Below, one piece after another: positions 9,932 to 18,599 of a stretch of DNA of 49,539 bases. The DNA is from Bipolaris cookei. Lineage: Eukaryota; Ascomycota; Dothideomycetes; Pleosporales; Pleosporaceae. Numbering within the stretch: position 1 is the stretch's first letter; every line of letters starts with the position of its first letter. Under the pieces are notes generated by a model. The model was given only the letters and a program-made list of their open reading frames with translations. It was not told the origin of the DNA and did no database searches. The position numbers and the translations under genes were made by a program. The stretch lies in NCBI GenBank assembly GCA_002286855.1, contig NRSV01000119.1:1-49539 (forward strand). Direction: 5' to 3'.

Positions 9932-11713
9932 TTGCCATCACGGTCACGGAAGATAGATCCAGCTAGCAAGGCACTTGCAGAGCTCCCTCAAAATGACAAC
10001 AGCACATGGGCTGCCCGAGCCGATGCTAGTGGTGTCGCCCTCACCACGCTATACAATCGATACAAGGGGCGGCCCTCAAAAAGAGAGGTGGCTCAACGCA
10101 AACTGTACCTCAGCGTAGAAGAAGAGAAAGCCCTGGTCGCGTTCCTGTTACTAATGTGTAGTTTCGGACAACCAGTCCGCATCAAATACATACCAACGCT
10201 AGCCTTCAGTATAGCCCGACGCCGATCCCCTGCGAGTAGACCCAGCAAGCCGCCCAGTAAGAACTGGGCTCAAGCCTTCGGGAAACGCCATCCTGAACTG
10301 AAAGCGAAACAAGTCAGGTCGATAGATTGGAGACGTCACGAGATACATATATACGACAAGGTCACGGAGTGGTTTGAAGTAATCGGCAAGGTGCTACAGG
10401 ATCCTACTATTCGGCCAGAGAATGTATACAACATGGATGAGACAGGGGTCATGCTAAGCATACTGGGCTCTGTCAAGGTTCTTGTAGGTAAGGATGATCA
10501 ACGAGGATATAGGGGCGCTGGTGTTAAGCGAACAATGGTTACCGCCATAGAGTGCATCAGTGCTGATGGTAGGTCATTGCACCCTCTCATCATCTGGCCA
10601 GCTGCGACCCACCGGAGTAACTGGACCACCCATCCGACCCCTGGCTGGCACTACGGATTCTCCGAGAACGGGTACAATGACTCTAAGATCAGCTTAGAGT
10701 GGCTTACGCGTGTATTCGATCCCCAGACCAAAAGAATCGCCAACGGCAAGCCACGGGTACTAATATCTGATGGTTTTGATACCCACGAAACGCTTGAGAT
10801 CCTGGAGTTTTGCTTCGCCAATGACATCACCCTCTGCCGACTGCCCTCCCACACTTCTCACAAGCTCCAGCCATATAATGTTTCTGTTTTTGCACCCTTA
10901 AAGACAGCCTACCGCGACCAAGTCGAACGGTTGAATCGAGGTGGTATAGACACTATTGGCAAAGAGCACTTCACGTACCTCTACAAGCCAGCCAGGAATA
11001 GAGCCATAATAAAGAGGAACATTCTAGCCGGATGGGCGGCTGCTGGCTTGTTCCCTTTCAACCCGCAGAAGGTGCTTCGTGATATGCCGAAGCCGCCCGC
11101 GGAGCATAACGATACTAGCGAAGATATAGCACCAACGTCCTATCCAGCGGCCGAGGCTCTGCACACACCTGTAACACCCGTGACAGTAGAGGGTTTGACG
11201 TGGTTGACCGACCTAATCAAACAGGATACCTGTGCCGCTGCATCTGATGAGGCTAGCAGACAGCGCCTGCAAAGGTGTGTGCAGAAGCTCGCAAGCGCGG
11301 CCAGAATATCCTTTGCTAGACAAAGCCTGCTTCAGGACCATAACCGACTTTTGTATACCATCAACAACGAAGCGAAGGTGCGAAGATCCACACAGTCGTT
11401 GGTTATAGGCAAGGCGAAGGTGATGAAGTGGGAGGATCTGGATAAAGCGCGTGCGGCACGCGCAGCGAGAGATAAGGCTGCTGCGGAGAGAAGCAAGGGC
11501 AAACGTGGTCGCAAGCGCAAGGTGTCGGCGCGAGAAGCAGATAGCAACACCGAGGGTGAAATCGAGAACAAGGCCGATGCGCAAGAGGCGGGCTCTTCGG
11601 TACCTACATTAACGGTCAGAAAGAAGGCGAAGAGGAGCCGTGTCCAGCAGTCGCGGCAGGAGCGGGAGCCGGAATCTGAGCCCTGGAAGGCAGCAGTAGC
11701 ACCCATGTATTAG
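9932..11713 (+). CDS. Pogo/Fot1-like DDE transposase, probably inactive
   Basis: A 593-residue transposase of the Tc1/mariner superfamily, pogo-Fot1 branch. It has an N-terminal helix-turn-helix (about residues 8-50, ending TTLYNRYKGRPSKRE) and a second CENP-B-like DNA-binding part (KNWAQAFGKRHPELKAKQ). The DDE_1 catalytic domain has Asp169 in NMDETG and Asp280 in ISDGF. The third position, 36 residues on (a DD35D spacing), is Asn316 in LQPYNVSVF, where relatives have Asp. The codon is AAT (10877-10879), a one-step G-to-A change from GAT, as RIP would give. A basic C-terminal region rich in KRGRKRK follows. The frame is intact from ATG to stop, so the loss is by missense. Terminal repeats were not identified. 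Confidence 0.85.
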   Translation: MPSRSRKIDPASKALAELPQNDNSTWAARADASGVALTTLYNRYKGRPSKREVAQRKLYLSVEEEKALVAFLLLMCSFGQPVRIKYIPTLAFSIARRRSPASRPSKPPSKNWAQAFGKRHPELKAKQVRSIDWRRHEIHIYDKVTEWFEVIGKVLQDPTIRPENVYNMDETGVMLSILGSVKVLVGKDDQRGYRGAGVKRTMVTAIECISADGRSLHPLIIWPAATHRSNWTTHPTPGWHYGFSENGYNDSKISLEWLTRVFDPQTKRIANGKPRVLISDGFDTHETLEILEFCFANDITLCRLPSHTSHKLQPYNVSVFAPLKTAYRDQVERLNRGGIDTIGKEHFTYLYKPARNRAIIKRNILAGWAAAGLFPFNPQKVLRDMPKPPAEHNDTSEDIAPTSYPAAEALHTPVTPVTVEGLTWLTDLIKQDTCAAASDEASRQRLQRCVQKLASAARISFARQSLLQDHNRLLYTINNEAKVRRSTQSLVIGKAKVMKWEDLDKARAARAARDKAAAERSKGKRGRKRKVSAREADSNTEGEIENKADAQEAGSSVPTLTVRKKAKRSRVQQSRQEREPESEPWKAAVAPMY

Positions 11714-12640
11714 GCAAGCAATAGTTACAGTATTATTCGTGTGATCTTCGTAGCCTACCTGAAAGTTATCTTGTTGCGACACGGTTTGCAGTGGGATGAC
11801 GATATTCTGATGACTGGGTCAGTCAGCACGCTGATGATCGTTACCGAATAACAAGTGTAACTAGTTAAGTAAACTAACTAACTGTAACTAGTTAGTAAAT
11901 GTACGATAGGTGATTATGTGAGGGATGAGAAATCATCTTTGACCTTCCAGAAGTGGTGCTAGCGTTAAACCGAAGTACCGGCTAGGATGGCAAATCTGAA
12001 AATCTTGCGCGCCACAGCAACTATAGAGCTAAATACAACTCTAGCGCTTGAGATCCACGCCATTAAGATTGTTCAGAATACCTCTTCTCAGTTTTAGAGC
12101 TACGGCAGCCTTGCAGTGTTGCTTGATCTGAGGCGCGCTGTTTAAGCGTCCGACGAGGCATTCCCTGCATGAAGCGTATTGGCGACCACACCACTGTAAT
12201 TTATTGCTAAAAACTAGATGCAAATGCTTGTAAGAAGTTCAACTTCATTATCCACGAAGCCTATAGATATATCATCAGTGTGCAAATAGTAATATCCTTT
12301 CGAAGTCGAGGTACCTCGCTTATTTTCCTGTGCAGGGGTTTTTTCCTGGTCTAAGGGATGGATGTTAACTAACTATTAGGATCTGACATCCTTCCCTATG
12401 TGCCGGAAAACCTAGTGGTCTAAAATGAGCCAGTGGAACACAACATCGCGGGGGGGTGACTGCTGATTTTGCTCTTATTGGCTAGCTCTGACACACACTG
12501 AGGGACTTTATCAGTAGGTGAAAATTGTTCTAATTACACTAATAAAAGGTAACGTCATATAAGAATGCATATATAACGCCAAATGAGATTACGTAAGGGA
12601 AAGAGCCATTGTTTCTATAGGATATTTCCGGTGTATACCT
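11714..12640. other. Spacer with AT-rich inverted motifs; no gene seen
   Basis: Near 11855-11900 there is a cluster of overlapping actagtta/taactagt palindromic motifs, which may mark the right end of the pogo element. The rest, to the stop of the secreted-protein gene at 12641, shows no supported ORF. The segment 12530-12640 presumably holds that gene's 3' untranslated region. Confidence 0.4.
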
Positions 12641-13294
12641 CTATTTCTTGCCGTTCATGACCTGCATCGTGGCCAGCCATCGTGTATCACGTTCTGTTGT
12701 TATGGTCGTGTTCACACATGTGGTTAAGAAATCGTGCCAACCATTTTCCCCTCTTGTGGCCAGTCCATCGCGAACGGAGTCGGTGCACTGCGTGCTGAGA
12801 AACCATGCCGCGCTCCCAAAACTTTTCTCGTCGTTGCAGTTGGCTAGACGTAGTACTGCGTCCAGGCCTGCATCCCCTCCAGCGGCTTCGGCCTTGGCGA
12901 CAGCATCGGAGCCAGCGACGCTTTCCGCATAGGATTTGACGAAAGAGGGCATCGCCATCATTCGGGTGCCCTGTCCCGGCCTGCCTGGATAGTGATTTCT
13001 ATTGTACTTGAAATCGTCTGATTCGAAAAGCATGTAAGCCACCAGCCCAACCCTTTCGCCCAGCGAAGAGATCCCATATGTTTCAAAGGCCTTATTGATG
13101 GCCCTTGCTGCCCGTGTTGCATCTGCACATTCTTCGGGGAATGCTGCATCTTCGCAAGACTCCGTTTTTGGTGCTATTTCACGGAGGACCTGGTCGGACA
13201 GAGCTTTAGGCTCGCCACCGTCTCTGGATTGAGGCAAAGAGGCTGCATAAAGTGTAAAGACGCCGAGAATAAGCGTGAGTACACGATGTCTCAT
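12641..13294 (-). CDS. Small secreted protein, function unknown
   Basis: A 217-residue protein with an N-terminal signal peptide: a short basic start (MRHR), a hydrophobic core (VLTLILGVFTLYAASL) and a likely cleavage around residues 19-21. The mature protein has about six cysteines (paired regions CEDAAFPEECAD, LANCN, TQC, TTC). A conserved-looking block YMLFESDDFKYNRNHYPGRP is followed by GTRMMAMPSFVKSYA. I recognise this pattern as a widespread uncharacterised ascomycete secreted family, but I cannot assign an enzyme; a lysozyme-like fold is only a guess. Size, secretion signal and transposon-rich location fit an effector candidate, without proving it. The start is the first ATG and gives a clean signal peptide. 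Confidence 0.6.
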   Translation of the reverse strand: MRHRVLTLILGVFTLYAASLPQSRDGGEPKALSDQVLREIAPKTESCEDAAFPEECADATRAARAINKAFETYGISSLGERVGLVAYMLFESDDFKYNRNHYPGRPGQGTRMMAMPSFVKSYAESVAGSDAVAKAEAAGGDAGLDAVLRLANCNDEKSFGSAAWFLSTQCTDSVRDGLATRGENGWHDFLTTCVNTTITTERDTRWLATMQVMNGKK

Positions 13295-14443
13295 GATAAA
13301 GAATTTGTTTCAAAGAATGTGTGGAGAACGCCTGCGTGGCTCAATTGCAAGTAGCTTTGATGGAACGAGTGTGTTTTGATAAGAAGGAATGTCGGGGAGA
13401 TGGACTTCTCTATCCAACAAAGATAGCTGTATTAAACTCTCAGAGGCCGTCATGGGGATCTTAATAAAGAGTCTGCTCAGTTCAAACCTGGCGTCATGTC
13501 AGCATAAGCATGTAAGCGTTGTAAGCATTGCAAGTATACAAGTAATTCATGTTCTAGTCAGCTACGAAGACCAACACGTGATCGTAAGCAACTTCCCGTT
13601 GTTCTTTGCTTGATTCTTCATAATCATAGGTTCTTCGAAAATATTACTTAGTGTAACCTTGGATAGATAGACGCTGGTGTAGTCGCAGCTTCCGCTTTAC
13701 GCGTGTGGCTTTGCTATCATTCTATGCGGTTATATGTCCCGCGTGATAGGTGTACATGGGATCGTACATATATCTAGTGAAGTCTTTATCTTAGAACTAC
13801 GATGCGATAGTTGGTCTTTTAGAAGGAAATTAACTAATAGCATCGCTGATAGAAACAGAGTAATGTCAATCCTCGCGTGCCGGGACGCCCGGTGTAACGG
13901 GACACTTTTTCTTCCGGACGCCCGGCACGCTCACACGATATATGTAAATTGGCCGGTTCAATGTGCATCTATACTCTAGCACTAGTCCTCCTACTGCATC
14001 CCTATCTGATATTAGAGAACGCGTTGCTAACTGTGCTGTCGCTCTTTTTGTTAGTGCTGTTGACTAACCCTCTCTAAGAACCTCCCTGCTCGTTTGCGGC
14101 TACGTACATTTGCTAAGAGCTCGGCGGGTTAGAGAGCGAGCCGAGAAGGCGAAGATGAAGACTGCCGCCCTAGAAAGCTAATTTAAGGTATGGAGTGTGC
14201 AGTCCGGCAATTTCTCCGCGCGAAAGGTAGAATCGTTATAACGCAGCTACCTGGCCGTGCGTCTTAAGCGAGCTTTCAGCTACAGTAGCGTGCTGAGATG
14301 TCTGCAACTCTTACTGCGTACTGTGGCTGGGGGTTGTGGCGCTGAAAGTGATATTTCGAGCTGCTGTTATTCCCGGCGCTGGAACTCTAAAATAAATTTG
14401 TTATGCTGCTAAATACACTAACGAGGTGATATAAGCTGTGTAT
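13295..14443. other. Gene-free spacer containing a GC-rich hairpin
   Basis: I see no supported gene. Upstream of the secreted-protein start (13295-13400) is the presumed promoter. The only structured element is the inverted repeat at 13875-13930. Confidence 0.4.
13875..13930. repeat. GC-rich inverted repeat (hairpin)
   Basis: The left arm gcgtgccgggacgcccgg (13875-13892) pairs with the right arm ccggacgcccggcacgc (13914-13930). The outer 10 bp pair perfectly and the inner part with one bulge, leaving a 21-base loop. It stands out against AT-rich surroundings. It could be a miniature transposon end or a structured RNA element; nothing decides this. Confidence 0.45.
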
Positions 14444-14718
14444 CTAGCTAAATACTACCCGCTTAGCTTCTCCTATGCTTCGACCTCCCCGTCTATAACT
14501 TGCTAGTCGAGACTGCTTATGTGACAAAAGCACTTCGCTACTGTGTTGGCGACATGCTTGGGTAGTGGGGTGGTGCTCTCTAAGAATAACGCTATACCTG
14601 TCACACGCTCTGCTATATAGATTAAGGGATTCCTTATAGTTATAGAGCGTCGTAAGTAGGCGAGTAAGGCAGTATACGCTAGTAAGCGTGTCGGGGTACT
14701 CGCGCCCAAGCACCTTCT

Positions 14719-15212
14719 TGTTACACGGGGTTTGGTGCTAATACTTCTCTGGCTCGGTCCGGGTTAGGGCGAGTAGGAATAGAGACTAGCTCCGTGAGAG
14801 TTGTCTGGCGATTCGTAGTGGAAAAGAGTTATGGATGTAACCGAAGGTTTTGACAACGCTAATCTATTCGATAGACTAACATGTAACTATCTTGTGAAGT
14901 AAAGATACTAGTAAGAAAGTACAATTTGAGTTGACCACAACGAGAGTAATAATGAAATCCATCCATCCTTATATCCTCATTGCTTCCAGTCCTGCCATCC
15001 CATGCTTCCCTGCCATCCCTCGGATGGTTGTGATGTTAGGGATGGTTGCCATCCCAAGGCGTCCTGCCATCCCACGGATGGTTGCTCTTGGCGGGATGGC
15101 ACATCACGTGACCTAGCCCCGCGATGATCATTACCTTCTGACGTGGACGTCCATAGGCCTTCAGCCATCTCGTCACTTGTCAAGGAGAGAATCCTTCTTG
15201 TTACTTGTAACA
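14719..15212 (-). mobile_element. Solo LTR (Copia/Gypsy type) with 5-bp target duplication
   Basis: A 494-bp insertion beginning TGTTACA and ending TGTAACA (TG..CA termini). It is flanked by exact 5-bp duplications CTTCT at 14714-14718 and 15213-15217. Removing the insert and one CTTCT restores the repeat-unit sequence caagcaccttctctcttgc seen in the neighbouring TPR units, which proves the junctions. On the minus strand a TATA box (gaggatataagg, near 14967-14980) lies downstream of several ggatgg/gccatccc motifs (14992-15100), so the LTR probably reads leftward. No internal retrotransposon sequence remains, as expected after LTR-LTR recombination. Confidence 0.88.
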
Positions 15213-15700
15213 CTTCTCTCTTGCTTTCAGCGCTAGTCGATGTATCGCTTCTGCCTCCTCGTACTTACCCTGGCTCTCCAGCACTAACCTAAGGTGGCCG
15301 ACGCTGGTGAGCGTGTGGGGGTGCTCGCGCCCAAGCACCTTCTCTCTTGCTTCCAGCGCTCGTCGATGCATCGCTTCTGCCTCCTCGTACTTACCCTGGC
15401 TCTCCAGCACTAACCCAAGGTGGCCGACGCTGGTGAGCGTGTCGGGGTGCTCGCGCCCAAGCACCTTCTCTCTTGCTTCCAGCGCTCGTCGATGCATCGC
15501 TTCTGCCTCCTCGTACTTGCCCTGACTCGACAGCATTGACCCAAGGTTGTTAACGCTGGTGAGCGTGTGGGGGTGCTCGCGCCCAAGCGCCTTCTCGTAC
15601 CCTTCCAGCGCTCGTCGATGCATCGCTTCTGCCTCCTCGTACTTGCCCTGGCTCTCTAGCACCGACCCAAGGTTATTGACGCTGGCGAGTGTGCCGGGGT
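15201..15700 (-). repeat. Tandem 126-bp TPR-encoding repeats
   Basis: About four consecutive 126-bp units encode 42-residue kinesin-light-chain-like TPRs (EGYEKALGREHPHTLTSVNN and variants). Adjacent units differ at only a few positions, indicating recent duplication or gene conversion within the array before the gene died. The repeats belong to the NLR pseudogene. Confidence 0.8.
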
Positions 15701-17759
15701 GCTTGCTACCTAGTACTCTCTTCCTCGACTCCATCACTTGCATATAGAGCTCTTCAGCTCTCTTATATTGTCCATCCCTCTGCAGAGCCCTAGCGCAATC
15801 TTCTGCAAGATTTGTTCTCTCCTCGTCATCGTTCTCACTATGCGATAGTGCATATTGAGCGTGCGGCAGTAGTCGCCTCCATTTGCTTCTGTTGCTGTAA
15901 TCACTGTTTGGAAACACCTGGAGTAGCTGCGTGACTGTGCGCTGAGTGTATTCGTGAAGCCGTCCCTGCATCTGCAGCTGCTCTCGTAAGGCTTAGTACA
16001 CCAATCGATACACGTCGAACGCTAACTCAGCAGGTCGCCTTATGACGAGCGCATACCTGTCAAGTATCATAATCGCATCTACACGGGCCTGCGGCGAAGC
16101 TGCCTCAAGCAGATCGAGCGGAATGTCCTTTCAGTCTACGCACGCAGCAAAGTAAAGCTGCTCTGTAGTAATGGTATTGCTCTGCCGGACTTAACCTATA
16201 GAAAGAGATAGTGTAGCAGTTATAGCCTTTCTTAGACTAGACTCTCCTTGCTTGCTTTCACGCAAGTTATTGCTGTACTCAAGAGCTACTTGGTCGTGGT
16301 CGTATAGTCGTGCTTGGTACTACTGCACAGTTATATTGCTTGCGTTCATACACGCTGCCGCTTGCGACACTACTAGAGGCAGGTATAATAGCTCTCTTAG
16401 CAAGCGTATGGCTGCAGGCTGCTCAGCATTAGAGAGCGGAGTTGTCAAACGGGATTGCAACATCCTCAGCGCCGTATCTAACATCAGCTCACGCAGCGCT
16501 ACTATATCTTGTGGAGTAAGCGTCTTAGCCGTGTTGCTTTCTGTTGTTGTGAAAATGACAGAACACAGCTTAGATTGCGGCAGAAAGTCGGCCAAGTCTA
16601 CAGCTTCTGCCGTTGACGAGCCACCGTACTAGACAGTTGTGCCTTCGACGTTGTCGAAGATCAGTAAACACTACCGCGTACTCAGCTTTACTATGCAACG
16701 TTTCACGATCTGCTTTATGTCTGCCTAGTCACCATCACAACCAGGAACGCCAAGCTTCTATACAACACTAGTATAGGACTGGTCGAGACTATCTTTGTCG
16801 CTCGCATCGACCTAGAAGACCGAGCAGTGCTTATGTTTCTTTAGTGTTCTATATGCGACCTTGAGCGCGAGCTACGATTTACCTATTCCGCCAGGCCCAA
16901 CTATTGCAAGCGTCGAGGTAGTCTATATATTACTAAAGAGCTTCGCTTCTAGTTCAGCAAGCTGTAGTTCGCGACCCACAAAAGACTTATTACGCGCGAA
17001 CGGAATGATTGACGGTGTACGGCCGGCTCTCTCTACTTTAGCCTGTAGTCTTTCTAACGCACTCTCCCTTCCTTCGCCATAAATTACAGGCATAGAGACG
17101 CCAAGAAGTCCAAGCAGGCAGTATACTATATTTTCTGTTTTGGTCGTTCCGCGACCGCTGACCTATCGCATGCGCTTATCTATAGTAAATTAGTTAAGGG
17201 GACAGTTGCGCAGCGCTGCAAGCGGAATACCAGTAATACTATGCAGTAGTTAGTCGAGAGAGGTTTTGTCGCCTATGCGCTGCCCTTCGCACGAGAAGAA
17301 CTCCACAGATGCTGGCGCTATCAGCTCCTGCAACGTCCATCCGCGAGTGAACCACTTGCTTCGCCGAAGCGATACATTCCAATCCCTGCATAAGATAGAT
17401 CCTGTCGAGGTCGAGGTCGATGCTGACACATCTGACAAGAAAACGTAACATCGTAGCGCATTCTTGTACCACTGGAACATCGAGTTGATCGCCTTCGAGC
17501 GCTCGTTGTTGTCCCATCTATCGATGCAGCATGTGTCGATCCAGAAGTACCGCAGCCTATCCTGAGCTGCTTGTTCGGCGCAGAAACGTAGCTTTCGATA
17601 GCCTTCTTCTTTCTCTTTGTAGTTTCCATCCAATACGTCTTCAATAAGGATCTAGGAGTCGCCCCATCGGTGTGATAGAATAGCGTAGGGCGGGATCCGC
17701 TTGCCGCGAAAGTCTGTCAAGATCAGTTTGCCTAGCGCGTCGAAATGGAGGAGCCGCAT

Positions 17760-18280
17760 GGCGCTTGCAGCTCGGACTTTAGTCTAAAGAACTAGAGGCA
17801 TAAATAACTTTTGTGGTAGATGAGTGAGAGCAGAATGTTAGCGGGAGTAGAATGACATGTTTGCGATAAAGCAGAGAAGGCAGCCTGGTGAGGCAGTGCA
17901 CACAACCAGGCTGAAGATGCTGCTGGCTGCATCAAGCGCTCAGCGTCCTGCACTGCCTCCCCTCACCATTTACACTAAGGCAGTGTTTGCCTTGCAAACT
18001 TATAGCAGAAGAGTGCATATGTAGGTAAGGTGCCAGCAAAATAGCTAACTAATCTACAAAGGTTATCGTTATAGCGTCTCGCCTGGCTCTATGCGACGGG
18101 GGCGGCTGCCTACACAGCCCGGGAATAAGAGCTGTCTAAGGTCAGGGCGATGAGTGAGAGCCGCAGCTCTCAGCCACAGCGCGTAACCCTCGCAGATATC
18201 TCAGCACGCTACCGCTGCCAAACGCCGCTAAAGTCGCACGGCCGGCTTGCCGCGTTTTGACGATGTTGTCGCCAGCGCGG
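17760..18280. other. Spacer between NLR pseudogene and LINE copy 2
   Basis: Presumed former promoter of the dead NLR. It contains a short direct duplication (cagcctggtgaggcagtgcac... and ...gcactgcctcccctcacc form an imperfect inverted pair near 17880-17970). No gene is supported. Confidence 0.4.
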
Positions 18281-18300
18281 AGTGAGTGAGTGAGTGAGTT
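18281..18300 (-). repeat. LINE copy 2 3' tail, (CACT)n on the coding strand
   Basis: Tandem AGTG units on the plus strand end the element, a different tetranucleotide from those at 102-125 and 47201-47220. Confidence 0.7.
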
Positions 18301-18599
18301 GTATTTAACGTCTATATATAAAGCCTCCCTTGGGGCATGTAGACGGGCTATGCCTATGACTTGCCGTACTATGCCTAGGATGCCTATTCTTGTTTACATG
18401 ATTGTAGTGGTCTAGTAGTGGTCGTTCCGCCTATTGATCGCCAATACAATGTGCCATAGGCGTGTATCCGCCTCTCGTTGTTGTAGCTGATGCTTATTAA
18501 GGAGTGTGTAGTATAGTTGACATAGGAAATAGAAGAAAAGAAAAAGAGAGAAGAGAGAAAGAAGAAAAGGAGATAGGAAAAGTCTTACAAGTATAGGCT

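Larger units (their letters stand above)
14444..17759 (-). pseudogene. HET / NB-ARC / TPR receptor (NLR) pseudogene
   Basis: Reading right to left, a heterokaryon-incompatibility HET domain starts at the ATG 17757-17759 (MRLLHFDALGK, PPYAILSHRWGDS) and continues with YFWIDTCCIDR, SINSMFQWYKNA-like and GWTLQELIAP, ending near 17240. An NB-ARC domain follows, with P-loop VGPGGIGKS (about 16870-16905), VIFTT and the LLYLPLVVSQAAACMN helix. Then come kinesin-light-chain-type TPRs of 42 residues (ALGREHPHTLTSVNNLGSML and similar) at 15201-15700, finishing at 14444-14713. In-frame stops occur at 17652-17654, right after the P-loop Ser, in the expected Trp of KHCSVF-x-VDAS, and at several later points. 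A solo LTR interrupts the TPR array. Such proteins act in allorecognition and innate-like cell death; this copy cannot make a full-length product. Confidence 0.8.

Noticed and set aside
9740..11910. Terminal inverted repeats of the intact pogo element
   Set aside because: gtgtaact occurs on both sides (9786 and about 11856) but in direct, not inverted, orientation. No TA-flanked inverted pair was convincing by eye.
15307..15747. Plus-strand repetitive ORFs (CSRPSTFSLASSARRCIAS units)
   Set aside because: They are the complement of the TPR-coding repeats; the TPR frame on the minus strand is clearly the real one.
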